24,163 nt of DNA from Caldifarciminota bacterium (GCA_029880025.1 JAOUPE010000003.1:1-24163); one strand, 5' to 3'. Numbered from the stretch's first letter, positions 7,016-15,303 are shown. Translations and numbers: made by a program. The notes: generated by a model from the sequence alone, not told the origin.

Positions 7016-8125
7016 TTAATATTCAGTTTCAACTTCCTCGCGTTTAAACATCTTTTTATCCGTAGCATATTCCCAGGCGGTCTGTTGTGATATTAAACCC
7101 TTGCGCAGCAAATTAGCAAGGCACTGGTCCATAGTTTGCATCCCATACTGGGAACCGGTCTGAACCAGGGAAGGGATTTGATAAGATTTAGCCTCGCGAA
7201 TTTGATTTCGGATTGCCGGAGTTGCGATAAGAAGTTCCATTACGGCAACGCGGCCTCGGCCATCTTTACGAGGTGCTAAGATTTGTGAGATTATCCCCAT
7301 AATGACATTAGCAAAGATTTGTCGAACATAATTATGTTGTTCGGATGGAAAGACATCGATTACCCGATCAACTGTTTCCGCCACATTGTTGGTATGAAGC
7401 GTAGATAAAATCAAATGACCGGTCTCAGCTGCAGTCAAAGCCAGTGATATCGTTTCTAAATCACGCATTTCGCCAACTAAAATTACATCTGGATCCTCAC
7501 GCAAACAAGCCCTTAAGGCACTGGCGAATGAGGTGGAATGGACACCGATTTCGCGTTGACTGATTAAGCAATTTTTCCCTTGGAAAATATACTCGATTGG
7601 GTCTTCAATCGTTATAATCCTCTCACATGATTGGTGGTCGATAAAGTCAATCATACTGGCTAAAGTGGTCGACTTACCACAACCAGTCGGACCAGTAACT
7701 AAGACCAAGCCTTTATGTCTCCGAGTTAATTCCTTTACTGATTCGGGAGCAGGTAATTCGTCTAATGAACGAATGCGAGCCGGAATGATGCGAAAGGCGG
7801 CGCCAATGCCCACAATTTCTAAAAAGACATTGACCCGAGCGCGGACTCGATCCGAGGTCTGATAATCGAGTTTAATGTAAGGCGGAGCCGTGCCCCAAGA
7901 ATAAGATAAATCAAGTTCCCTTTTTTTCTCAAGCTTTGCTCGTTGTTCCTCAGATAAAATTGAAAATATTAGAGTTCTAACTTCTTCGGCGGTTAAACTT
8001 GGTCCAGGGATTCTCTTTAAGCGACCATTGACCCTTATAATCGGTGGATTGCCGACCGTGAGGTGCAAATCTGAAGCACCATACTTTGCCGCATATTTCA
8101 ATAACTCATCAATGTCAACATTCAT
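7016..8125 (-). CDS. pilT: Type IV pilus retraction ATPase PilT
   Basis: PilT is the cytoplasmic hexameric ATPase that depolymerises pili, powering twitching motility and DNA uptake. The N-terminus MNVDIDELLKYAAKYGASDL is the family start. An ATG at 8125 fits better than the in-frame TTG at 8140, although AAAGAGG sits only about 2 nt before the ATG. Numbered from the TTG, the Walker A is GPTGCGKSTT at 150-159. It is followed by the Asp box IEDPIEY, the Walker B DPDVILVGEMRD and the His box ETGHLILSTLHT. The PilT-specific TPAIRNQIRE is present, which separates it from PilB. There is an insertion of about 15 residues around WGTAPPYIKLDYQTSDR, between DLSYS and RVRARVN, in the PAS-like N-domain. 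It is 31 bp after pilQ. Confidence 0.95.
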   Translation of the reverse strand: MNVDIDELLKYAAKYGASDLHLTVGNPPIIRVNGRLKRIPGPSLTAEEVRTLIFSILSEEQRAKLEKKRELDLSYSWGTAPPYIKLDYQTSDRVRARVNVFLEIVGIGAAFRIIPARIRSLDELPAPESVKELTRRHKGLVLVTGPTGCGKSTTLASMIDFIDHQSCERIITIEDPIEYIFQGKNCLISQREIGVHSTSFASALRACLREDPDVILVGEMRDLETISLALTAAETGHLILSTLHTNNVAETVDRVIDVFPSEQHNYVRQIFANVIMGIISQILAPRKDGRGRVAVMELLIATPAIRNQIREAKSYQIPSLVQTGSQYGMQTMDQCLANLLRKGLISQQTAWEYATDKKMFKREEVETEY

Positions 8126-8156
8126 ACCCTCTTTAGTCAATAACTACCTACCGACG

Positions 8157-9809
8157 CTATCCTTGAGAATTGATTACCTGTGGTGCGATGAAGATTATTA
8201 AATTGTTTTTCTCAGTACGGGTACTAGTTTGACTAAAGAGGAGGTCGCCTAAAATTGGAATGTAGCCCAAAATTGGCAGGCGGCTTTTGGTCCTGACCAC
8301 TTCATCCTTGGTCAAACCACCAATTACAATAACTTCACCGTTTTTTACCGCTACTTGAGTTTGGGCACGACGGCTGGCAATGATTGGTTGTTCACCACCC
8401 TGAGCTATCGGTGCCGGTATCCATCCGGTTATTGCTTCCACCGTCACTTCAATATTTGTATTTATTGTACCATCGGCTGTTGCGTGTGGAGTAACAACCA
8501 GCTCAATCGGAATATCTAGTTGAGTCCACCTTACCGATTGGGCTCCAGTTTGAGGATTTATTTCAACCGTTGGTTGAGGATATTTGGTTGATAGTTCAAT
8601 AAGGGCAGTTTGATTATCTAAGGTGGTAATCTGAGGCTCACATAGTAAACGTCCTTTTCCTTTTGTCTGCAGGAAACTCAAAATTGCGGACATGTTGCCA
8701 AAGTCAATCGTACCTAATATTAAATTATTCACAAGAATTGGCATTTGCACCGGTTCACCTTCCGCCGGTACTTCGGTTATTTGCCCGACGGCGGAGACAG
8801 TTAGATTCCAATTGATACCGAATAGGTCTTGGGCCGACTGCGAAGTCTCGATTAGTTTTGCCATTATTACAATCTGAGGAGGTCGTAGGTCCAAAGATCG
8901 AATAACCTTTTCAATTTCCGCCATATTTTCTGCTCGATCCGTAACGACCAAAACCGAGGAACGTTCTGACCCACTACCCTTGGCGACCCTTCGAAAGGAG
9001 AATTCAACATTACCCTCTCTAGAGATTACGTTTTTCAAAGCCTCTTTTATATCATTCGCCTCAGTATGTTTTAATTCAAATACTCGAGTCTGAAGTTCAC
9101 CGGGCAATTCTTTTTTGATTGGTTTTACTAGAATAAGACCATCGCTATACTTGATAAAATTGCATTCAGCGGCTTTAACCAAGGCGTCGAACGCAGTATA
9201 AAGCGGGATATCCTGGATTCGAACCGTAATCAAACCTTTTACATCCATGGTGGTGATGATGTTCAGACTGAATTGAGCGGCAAGCATACGGAGGATATCA
9301 ACAATTTCCGCATCTTTTACGTACATCGAAACGGTTGGTTCGAATTTCAACTCCTCACTTTCTCTTGGCGCAAGTATTGGCGGATTGGCGTCGATATCAA
9401 TTGCAACCAGATTTTCTTGGCGTTCAACATTAAACGGAGCGGCAACTTCAAGTTCAATTTCAACTCGGGTAATTAATGGCATTTCTTTCCACTGACTGGG
9501 TCGAATCGCTTTTATTGGATAGAGCTTTGGTCCGGTAACTTCCGCTTCGGTTAGTTTGTTTTGGACATCCACAAAATCAACAATGATTTTGGGTGGTGAT
9601 TCAACGCTAAAAACACCGATATTAGGACTTTCTGAACAGCGTACCGTGACCCGCACTTTGTCTTTAAGTTGTTCGATTGCGATCGACCTGGTTTGGTTAG
9701 TAACTCCGGGTTCAGTAATTTCAGCATCGATAAGCGATAGAGAAAAATGTAATATTAAAATATAAATGAATATGGCTGTGTATCTTGATTTTTTGATTTT
9801 AAGGTTCAT
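8157..9809 (-). CDS. pilQ: Type IV pilus secretin PilQ
   Basis: PilQ forms the outer-membrane gated channel for the pilus. The 550-residue protein opens with a signal peptide (about 1-29, basic start then a hydrophobic stretch ending SLIDA). An AMIN peptidoglycan-binding domain spans about 42-140. A secretin/TonB short N-terminal (STN) domain follows at about 160-230 (VSMYVKDAEIVDILRMLA), then an N1 domain at about 240-310 (RVFELKHTEANDIKEAL). The secretin pore domain runs from about 312 to the end, with the signature VIGGLTKDEVVRTKSRLPIL then GYIPILGDLLF and a terminal LIIFIAPQVI. There is a single AMIN domain rather than the two or more in some relatives. A Shine-Dalgarno GGGGAG lies inside the end of the preceding pilP-like gene, 3 bp away, suggesting coupling. 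Confidence 0.96.
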   Translation of the reverse strand: MNLKIKKSRYTAIFIYILILHFSLSLIDAEITEPGVTNQTRSIAIEQLKDKVRVTVRCSESPNIGVFSVESPPKIIVDFVDVQNKLTEAEVTGPKLYPIKAIRPSQWKEMPLITRVEIELEVAAPFNVERQENLVAIDIDANPPILAPRESEELKFEPTVSMYVKDAEIVDILRMLAAQFSLNIITTMDVKGLITVRIQDIPLYTAFDALVKAAECNFIKYSDGLILVKPIKKELPGELQTRVFELKHTEANDIKEALKNVISREGNVEFSFRRVAKGSGSERSSVLVVTDRAENMAEIEKVIRSLDLRPPQIVIMAKLIETSQSAQDLFGINWNLTVSAVGQITEVPAEGEPVQMPILVNNLILGTIDFGNMSAILSFLQTKGKGRLLCEPQITTLDNQTALIELSTKYPQPTVEINPQTGAQSVRWTQLDIPIELVVTPHATADGTINTNIEVTVEAITGWIPAPIAQGGEQPIIASRRAQTQVAVKNGEVIVIGGLTKDEVVRTKSRLPILGYIPILGDLLFSQTSTRTEKNNLIIFIAPQVINSQG

Positions 9810-9812
9810 ATT

Positions 9813-10394
9813 CTACTCCCCTAAAAAGAGGGTAAATTGTCTACCCCCTTGTTCTAAGATTACTTTATCTTTTTCTATTTCTACGATTCTTTTACCCATG
9901 ATCACCTCGCCTTTTCCTAAAATTTGATCATTAATCAAAGCATATGATTTAAGTCCGCTGATTGTAACTGCTTTTAGTCTCATATCTCTAATCTCGGTAG
10001 CCAAAATCCAGTCTCGGACAAAAGGATCGGTTCCCCATACAGCAACTTTCTCCTCTGGCTTTTCCTCGGCAGGTGGTTTACTAATCGGTTTTTTTGCAGT
10101 TGTTACTTTGCTGGTATCTGGTTTTTTGCTAACCTTTGCTTTACCGGTATCCGGTTTAGTCGGTCTTTGCATCTTTTCGACTTTTTTAATTTGAGCCGTA
10201 TCGGTAGTCACCTTTATTTTCATAAGCGTATCTTCACTGGTTTCGGTTTTAGTAACGGTAGCCGGCGTCTTAACCGTGGCGGGTTTTTGACTAACACTGA
10301 TTCGAGACTTGGGTTTTGGTTTGGGTCGCAAAATTGTGTAACCAACTAAAACCAAGACCACCAATAAGACGATATATAATATTCTCTGTCTCAA
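9813..10394 (-). CDS. pilP: PilP/GspC-like inner-membrane protein (copy 1, Thr/Lys/Pro linker)
   Basis: PilP bridges the PilN/PilO inner-membrane platform to the secretin PilQ. This 193-residue protein has one N-terminal membrane segment (about 4-21), then a long low-complexity linker rich in Lys, Pro, Thr and Val up to about 115. A small beta domain follows at about 122-193: TDPFVRDW, LKAVTISGLKSYALIND, GKRIVEIEKDKVILEQGG. That matches the homology-region fold of PilP/GspC. The start codon is TTG at 10394, supported by AGAGGAGAG about 6 nt upstream; no in-frame ATG fits. It ends 3 bp before pilQ, the usual pilP-pilQ order. Unlike many PilP proteins I see no lipobox, so it should be held by a membrane helix. 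Confidence 0.85.
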   Translation of the reverse strand: MRQRILYIVLLVVLVLVGYTILRPKPKPKSRISVSQKPATVKTPATVTKTETSEDTLMKIKVTTDTAQIKKVEKMQRPTKPDTGKAKVSKKPDTSKVTTAKKPISKPPAEEKPEEKVAVWGTDPFVRDWILATEIRDMRLKAVTISGLKSYALINDQILGKGEVIMGKRIVEIEKDKVILEQGGRQFTLFLGE

Positions 10395-10413
10395 TTTCTC
10401 TCCTCTCTTATAT

Positions 10414-10480
10414 ACGAATTAAGCGAATGACAAACGAATATAACGTATAAAAAATATTCGTAACATTCGCTTTTATTCGT
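10414..10480. repeat. 67-bp imperfect palindrome built from CGAAT units inside the pilus operon
   Basis: The left arm (10414-10440) has ACGAATTAAGCGAATG and AACGAATA. The right arm (10455-10480) is its imperfect inverse: TATTCGTAACATTCGC then TTTTATTCGT. A 14-bp A/T-rich loop separates them. The CGAAT core recurs about every 9-10 bp. It fills most of the 99-bp gap between the two pilP-like genes, the largest gap in an otherwise tightly packed operon. In mRNA it would form a long stem just upstream of the second pilP's ribosome binding site. Confidence 0.8.
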
Positions 10481-10493
10481 GATATCCGCATAT

Positions 10494-11057
10494 TTACATA
10501 CGTCTTCTTTTAACAGTACTGAAATAGCCGCTTGGTAAAACGCTTTCGCCCATGCGAATAACGCTTTTATTACCTCGGTAATCAACGACGATTTGGTCTG
10601 GTTTTATCGTGACAATTTTTCTGCCCGAAATCACATCACCGACCTCGAACCTTCGGCCATCGATCATTGCATAACTCGGACCAACATCATACCAGATAAT
10701 CGCTTGCAAAATATAAGCACCTAACCCCTTTTTACTCTTTCTTCCGCTTTTACCTCTTTTTCGCCTGGCAGCTCTTTTGGCTAATCTTTCTTCCCTTTTT
10801 CTACGACGTAATTCTTCCCTACGTCTTTTTCGCTCGGCGCGCTTTAGTGCTTTCTCTGCCTTTCTTTCTTCTTTAGTCAATTTTTTCAATCTTCCTGACC
10901 GCTTGCTTCTTTTTTTTATTGTTTTTTCTGTCTTGGGTTTTACTTCTTTAGTCTTTTTCGAAGTTTTTGATTTTGCTGGTTTTGGTTTGAGGACGACCTG
11001 CCATGCAAAAAAGACTAAGGCGACTAATATTAAAAGAAATAGTATACCTCTTCTCAT
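10494..11057 (-). CDS. PilP/GspC-like inner-membrane protein (copy 2, highly basic Lys/Arg linker)
   Basis: This 187-residue protein has the same plan as its downstream neighbour. One N-terminal membrane segment (about 4-22) is followed by a linker (about 24-108) made almost wholly of Lys, Arg, Glu, Ser and Thr. A small beta domain closes it at about 110-187: YILQAIIWYDVGPSYAMIDG, RRFEVGDVISGRKIVTI, KPDQIVVDYRGNKSVIRMG. The domain aligns by eye with the LKAVTISGLKSYALIND region of copy 1, so I call it a second PilP/GspC-like protein. The linker is strongly helix-prone and basic, unlike copy 1. The ATG overlaps the pilO stop as ATGA, indicating translational coupling. Its position between pilO and pilP is where only one PilP is normally found. 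Function is inferred from architecture and context. Confidence 0.8.
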   Translation of the reverse strand: MRRGILFLLILVALVFFAWQVVLKPKPAKSKTSKKTKEVKPKTEKTIKKRSKRSGRLKKLTKEERKAEKALKRAERKRRREELRRRKREERLAKRAARRKRGKSGRKSKKGLGAYILQAIIWYDVGPSYAMIDGRRFEVGDVISGRKIVTIKPDQIVVDYRGNKSVIRMGESVLPSGYFSTVKRRRM

Positions 11058-11656
11058 GATTTTTCCCCTAATGGTTTAGCTGGAATTGGCTGAGCAAATG
11101 GCAGACTGGAGGTATAAATATTTAATAGCAGACGAGCTTCAATAGCAGGTCTAATTTCATCTTTGCCGGTTATTTCAAATTCCGGCACTTTAACGAAGTA
11201 AGGAAAATGAGTTAAATCATTGATGTAGTTGCCAATATCAAGGTAACGCCCTTGTATAACAATTTGAAAAGGAACCGGACGAATTGGCTTATCGGCACTC
11301 TCAAATTGAAGCATAGTATCTAGACCCGGTGGTGCAATTTCCAAAAAAGTAATATTGTACCGTTCACCAATCTTAGCTAGTTCTCGAAGTAAGGTTAAAA
11401 GTTGTGCTCGTGGTGCGACGTGAGACATAAATTCCGCATTTTGTGATTCGAGTTTGGCAATCTGACTTCGCAACGCACCAATCCCTTTTACCATTTCTTT
11501 CATTTCTTTAAGTTGATTCCTTAATTTTGTCACCTCGGCTTGAGTTTTTAATCTAGCTTGAATTTTCGGCTGATATAAAAATACAATGGAAAGTATTACG
11601 AGCACGATAAGTGCTACGATTCCACCAAAAAGGATTTTACGTTGTAGGATTTCCAT
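11054..11656 (-). CDS. pilO: Type IV pilus inner-membrane protein PilO
   Basis: PilO pairs with PilN to form the periplasmic part of the alignment platform. The 200-residue protein has a short cytoplasmic start (MEILQRK), one membrane segment at about 8-28, and a coiled coil at about 33-78 (KTQAEVTKLRNQLKEMKEMV and following). A ferredoxin-like domain follows at about 85-185, with LLTLLRELAKIGERYNITFL, PFQIVIQGRYLDIGNYINDL and VKVPEFEI. This matches PilO in order and length. GGAG overlapping the end of pilMN lies about 6 nt before the ATG. It is 2 bp after pilMN and overlaps the next gene by 4 nt. Confidence 0.93.
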   Translation of the reverse strand: MEILQRKILFGGIVALIVLVILSIVFLYQPKIQARLKTQAEVTKLRNQLKEMKEMVKGIGALRSQIAKLESQNAEFMSHVAPRAQLLTLLRELAKIGERYNITFLEIAPPGLDTMLQFESADKPIRPVPFQIVIQGRYLDIGNYINDLTHFPYFVKVPEFEITGKDEIRPAIEARLLLNIYTSSLPFAQPIPAKPLGEKS

Positions 11657-11658
11657 CT

Positions 11659-13272
11659 TTACTCCAATTCCGTTTCGATTTCAAAATCTAATGCTGGCTC
11701 ACCCATCAAAAAAATCCGATTTTTTGTTTTCAGCTCAACACTTCGGACCAAGGGGTCACGTTCAAGATTCATCATAAATTGCATTAAATCGATGTCTAAG
11801 AAATGGGACGTACCAGACACTATGCCATTAATTTTTATCTTACGTTGATCGGAGAGGACACAGTTTCTTAATTGAATATTTCCCGGCACGATTAAACTTA
11901 ATCTTTGCATAAGCGGAACCGTTGCGAATTCTTGCCCGACAATGCCGCGGAGTAATTTCTGTCGCTCATCCAATTCTTTGAGGTCTTCTTTTAAATCAAA
12001 ATATTCGCTGTAAAGTTTTTCGGTTGTTTTTATCTCTTTTTGTAAACTCTTTATGGTTCCAGTTCCGACCGTTGCCTGTAAAGCCAAAAAGAGATTTATT
12101 ATAAGAAGTAAAGGTATGACAAATATTGCTAATAATACTACAATTTTTATATCTTTCGCAGTATATTTTTTAAGTTTAAGTTCTCCGGGAAGTAGGTCTA
12201 TCTCCTGATGATCAAAAAGTAAACCTAATGATGTGACTAATCGGGAACCAACTTGTTCCGATGGGGGTGTGCCTGGTCGATATAACTTATTGATACGAAA
12301 CGGGTCAAAAATCTCGGTTGGAATTTTGGTCGTTTGCTCGAAGAAAGATTTGATGCCTTTCAGCAAGGCCGTACCACCGCAGATTAACATTCGGTCAATT
12401 TTTGGTTCACCGAATTCTCGTTTGTAATAGTCAATCGAACGATTAATTTCGGCGCCAAATCTCTCTAAGGCCGAACGCTGTAAAGTAGCTAATCTGCGTA
12501 TCGGCATTCCCGATTCTAATTTTTCCGTGCTGTCCTCGGCAGGTAAACCATAACGCCGTTTTACCGCTTCGGCTTCTCTACCATCTAAAGATAATTCACC
12601 TTCTTCGGTAGTAATTGATACCGTCATCGCTTCGGTAATCGCGTTGCCGGCGGTGGTTATGGTACGGGCAAGGTCAAGTCTTTCGCCTTTCATGAAAATG
12701 ATATTGGTGAATTCGGACCCTATATCTAAGACACATAAATTTTCATCCGGCTTAATTCGGGCAAATTTCCTAATTGCGCCAGCCAAAGCGAATGGTGCAA
12801 TACCAATCGTAGTTGGTTCAAGCCCGGCTTTACGCATCGTCGAGATATGGTCTGATACTATATCCTTTCGTGCCGCTACTACCATTACGTTATCTTTAAC
12901 AACACCTGCCTCTTTGACCGAACCAAGGGTTCGAAAGTCAAGTATTGCTTCTTCCAGGGCAAAGGGTGAATATTTGTCGAGACGGAGAATGATAGAATCC
13001 CTTAACTCACGGCGGCTCATCTTTGGAAACATTGCCTGACGCATGCTAACCGAAGGTCCGGAAACGAAGGTGAAGACCTGGCCTGGTTTATAATCTCTGA
13101 TGAGGTCTCTGATTGCACCTGCGATGTCTTGAGTTTCGCCAATCTCTCTTAGTCCATAATCAGTGATTCTTGAGCCTTCGAGTTTAACAAATTTTACCGA
13201 ATTAGAACCAATATCAATTGAAATTATTCCTTTACCTTCTGATTTGAGTAACTTACCTAAATCAAAAGCCAC
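11659..13272 (-). CDS. PilM-PilN fusion protein (type IV pilus alignment platform)
   Basis: Residues about 1-355 are PilM, an actin-like ATPase-fold protein. Visible parts are ISIDIGSNSVKFVKLEG, RLDKYSPFALEEAILDF, VAARKDIVSDHISTMRKAGL, CVLDIGSEFTNIIF and ICGGTALLKGI. The chain continues without a stop into a PilN-like part. This opens with IDLLPGEL at about 358, the counterpart of the INLLP motif by which PilN docks on PilM. Then come a membrane helix at about 376-399, a coiled coil at about 405-445 and a periplasmic ferredoxin-like domain to 537. Separate PilM is about 350 residues and PilN about 180-200, so 537 is the sum. The start is GTG at 13272 with AAAGGAG 5 nt before it, overlapping the upstream prepilin gene by 11 nt. 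No separate pilN exists here. The fusion would fix a 1:1 ratio. Confidence 0.93.
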   Translation of the reverse strand: MAFDLGKLLKSEGKGIISIDIGSNSVKFVKLEGSRITDYGLREIGETQDIAGAIRDLIRDYKPGQVFTFVSGPSVSMRQAMFPKMSRRELRDSIILRLDKYSPFALEEAILDFRTLGSVKEAGVVKDNVMVVAARKDIVSDHISTMRKAGLEPTTIGIAPFALAGAIRKFARIKPDENLCVLDIGSEFTNIIFMKGERLDLARTITTAGNAITEAMTVSITTEEGELSLDGREAEAVKRRYGLPAEDSTEKLESGMPIRRLATLQRSALERFGAEINRSIDYYKREFGEPKIDRMLICGGTALLKGIKSFFEQTTKIPTEIFDPFRINKLYRPGTPPSEQVGSRLVTSLGLLFDHQEIDLLPGELKLKKYTAKDIKIVVLLAIFVIPLLLIINLFLALQATVGTGTIKSLQKEIKTTEKLYSEYFDLKEDLKELDERQKLLRGIVGQEFATVPLMQRLSLIVPGNIQLRNCVLSDQRKIKINGIVSGTSHFLDIDLMQFMMNLERDPLVRSVELKTKNRIFLMGEPALDFEIETELE

Positions 13273-14473
13273 TGTTACTCCTTTCTCTTGGCGTATAGTG
13301 CATTAAGTGCATTATACTTTCCGGCCTCTCTGTCAAAAATCGAATTAGCGAACCATCACTAAAGATTAATTCAATATACCTCCTGTCCATTGGAAAAGAA
13401 GGTGCACTGGCCGTGGAATCGGTTCGGAAATGTAACAATCCAATAGATGCAATGGAACGAGGTGCAATTTCTAAAGCCGGAGGTATAAATTGAGCTTCCC
13501 TACCTACTCCAATTCGTTTTACCTCTCCCCAATCCCATAAGTGATTTGGAGGAACTCTACCGGTTGCTATAATCGTTTCGCAAAAAACAGGTGTATCGGG
13601 CGGCGTAGCTATATTCATAAATCGAAGCGAAGTCAAATTTACTACCTCACCAGAGGTATTGAAGACAGAAAATTGAACACTAGCAGAATCAGGCAAAGTA
13701 ACGGCGCTTTTCTCCACATATTGTAATTTTGAACGAAATGAGGAAGTAAATTTGAAATCGACCAAGGTATTTGACTTTGGAACAACTGAAACCCATTTTA
13801 CTAATATTTCGGGAGAAGCAGTCCCGCGTGCGACCGTTATTTTGTGTTTACCAATAGGGATTCCACCAACTTGATAATAACCGCTATAATTTGGCTGAGT
13901 AACTGAGTCACCGCCAGGTAATTCAATCGTAATGGAAATAAGAGAATCAAATTCGCCCGGTGGATTATTTTCATTATCGGTTATTATGCCACCAACTCGG
14001 TTTTGGGTAAGAAAAGCGATGCTGTCGGTAAGCTTGTAAGTCATAGTCTGGCGACCATTGCCCAAGCTGGTTAGCGTTGCCAATTCCAGTGAATACTCAA
14101 TTTCATTACCCCATGCGTCGCGTTTAAAAGTTGGATTTACTGTGTCTTCTAAAAAGTCTATTTTGATATATGGACCATGCCAATTAATGTCATTTGTCGT
14201 ATTTTTTATAAGTTCGTCCAAACTGACAGGTAATCGACCCATATCACCGATGAATCCAAAGTCGACTCTTCTGCCTTCAGCGATTAAATCTGGATTCCCG
14301 GTGATTGCTTTGCCCAATTCGTTCAGTTTTTTCGTGGTATCAGTAAACATTGAACGTTCCCGAGTTAAATCTATTGCTCTTAGGGTAACACCGGAAAGAA
14401 TACCTATTATGAGTAATACTACAATGAGCTCGACTAAGGTAAATCCTTTTGATTTATTTTCTTTTAATTTCAT
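13262..14473 (-). CDS. Large GspG-like prepilin with C-terminal beta-sandwich domains
   Basis: The class III leader MKLKENKSKG is followed by FTLVELIVVLLIIGILSGVT, giving a cleavage site G|F with Glu at +5. A GspG-like core follows with the family words GNPDLIAEG, DFGFIGDMGRLPVSLDEL, WHGPYI and DAWGNEIEYS up to about 130. Unlike ordinary pilins (about 140-180 residues), this has 403. The region around 165-240 (ITIELPGGDSV, YYQVGGIPIGKHKITVARG) looks like a carboxypeptidase-regulatory/Ig-like fold, and about 245-390 is a second beta-rich region (SVQFSVFNTSGEVVNLTSLR). It is the third and last prepilin in the operon. Its ATG overlaps the preceding stop by 4 nt, and it overlaps pilMN by 11 nt. 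It may be a tip or minor pilin displaying an adhesive domain; this is inference. Confidence 0.87.
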   Translation of the reverse strand: MKLKENKSKGFTLVELIVVLLIIGILSGVTLRAIDLTRERSMFTDTTKKLNELGKAITGNPDLIAEGRRVDFGFIGDMGRLPVSLDELIKNTTNDINWHGPYIKIDFLEDTVNPTFKRDAWGNEIEYSLELATLTSLGNGRQTMTYKLTDSIAFLTQNRVGGIITDNENNPPGEFDSLISITIELPGGDSVTQPNYSGYYQVGGIPIGKHKITVARGTASPEILVKWVSVVPKSNTLVDFKFTSSFRSKLQYVEKSAVTLPDSASVQFSVFNTSGEVVNLTSLRFMNIATPPDTPVFCETIIATGRVPPNHLWDWGEVKRIGVGREAQFIPPALEIAPRSIASIGLLHFRTDSTASAPSFPMDRRYIELIFSDGSLIRFLTERPESIMHLMHYTPRERSNSGF

Positions 14474-15303
14474 GGTTCAGTTTCCTTAAGCCCAAATAAT
14501 AGTGCCGGAAAATGTATTCGTACATCGCTTGCTCCGATTCGAGGATATACACAAACATATTTCTCTGCCGAATCTACATAACGAGTAGTACCTGTACGGT
14601 GAACGCCGATTGCTTTAATTTTATGATTGCCAATCGGGACGCCAGCAATACTGAAATTAGATGTATCTACGCGAATCGGCGTAAATGAATCAATCTTACC
14701 AAGCCGAGGGTAGTATAGTTTTATATAAATTGAATCCAAACTACCCGCCGAAATACCTGGCGGGTCGCCATGAGCATCGTAAAAATTTCCCGCAACTATA
14801 TTTGATACGATATCCCTTTTTTTAGCCGCGATTGATTTTGTTAACCAAGTTTCTTTAATAATACTCGAACCACCAGCGTAACTTCTTACATAAACCGGAC
14901 TGGTATCATAAATTGTCATTGGGTTAGGGTAAACATATGTATCGCCCCAAGCATCAATCATGTAACCTAATGGGCTTTCTTGAAATATCTGTTTGATATA
15001 TGGTCCGCGCCATTGAGAAAAGTTACCGGGGTTTTCATATAAATCTCGAAGCGTAATCGGTAACATTCCGATATCGCCGACATAACCAAAATCACTCCTT
15101 TTACCACCGGTAATTAGATTTGGGTTGCCAGCGATTGCCCATACTAAATTATCCATCTCTTTTAGTGTCGAATTGAACCTCGAACGCTGTAAACTTACAT
15201 CCCAGGTTTTTACCGCGGCGGTAACGAGAATACCGATAATCATTAGAACGATTAATAGCTCGAGAAGAGTTACCCCTTTCTCTGCTCCTCTTATTAAGTC
15301 CAT
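14470..15303 (-). CDS. GspG-like prepilin with one C-terminal Ig/carboxypeptidase-regulatory-like domain
   Basis: The leader MDLIRGAEKG is followed by VTLLELLIVLMIIGILVTAA, so cleavage would be G|V rather than the commoner G|F, with Glu at +5. The core repeats the paralogue motif set: GNPNLITGG, DFGYVGDIGMLPITLRDL, WRGPYI and DAWGDTYVYP. Residues about 185-277 add a beta-rich domain containing FSIAGVPIGNHKIKAIGV. This corresponds to the GGIPIGKHKIT region of the 403-residue paralogue, so the two share this appended domain. At 277 residues it is intermediate in size. It starts 12 bp after the 185-residue prepilin stop, with only a weak AAAGAA before the ATG, and ends overlapping the next ATG. 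Probably a minor pilin. Confidence 0.87.
   Translation of the reverse strand: MDLIRGAEKGVTLLELLIVLMIIGILVTAAVKTWDVSLQRSRFNSTLKEMDNLVWAIAGNPNLITGGKRSDFGYVGDIGMLPITLRDLYENPGNFSQWRGPYIKQIFQESPLGYMIDAWGDTYVYPNPMTIYDTSPVYVRSYAGGSSIIKETWLTKSIAAKKRDIVSNIVAGNFYDAHGDPPGISAGSLDSIYIKLYYPRLGKIDSFTPIRVDTSNFSIAGVPIGNHKIKAIGVHRTGTTRYVDSAEKYVCVYPRIGASDVRIHFPALLFGLKETEP

Noticed and set aside
10391..10585. 64-codon minus-strand frame between the two pilP-like genes
   Set aside because: It overlaps the end of the 187-residue protein in another frame and is largely the translation of the CGAAT palindrome.
12644..13039. 131-codon plus-strand frame antisense to pilMN
   Set aside because: It is fully inside the PilM-coding part, with no promoter, ribosome binding site or recognisable domain.
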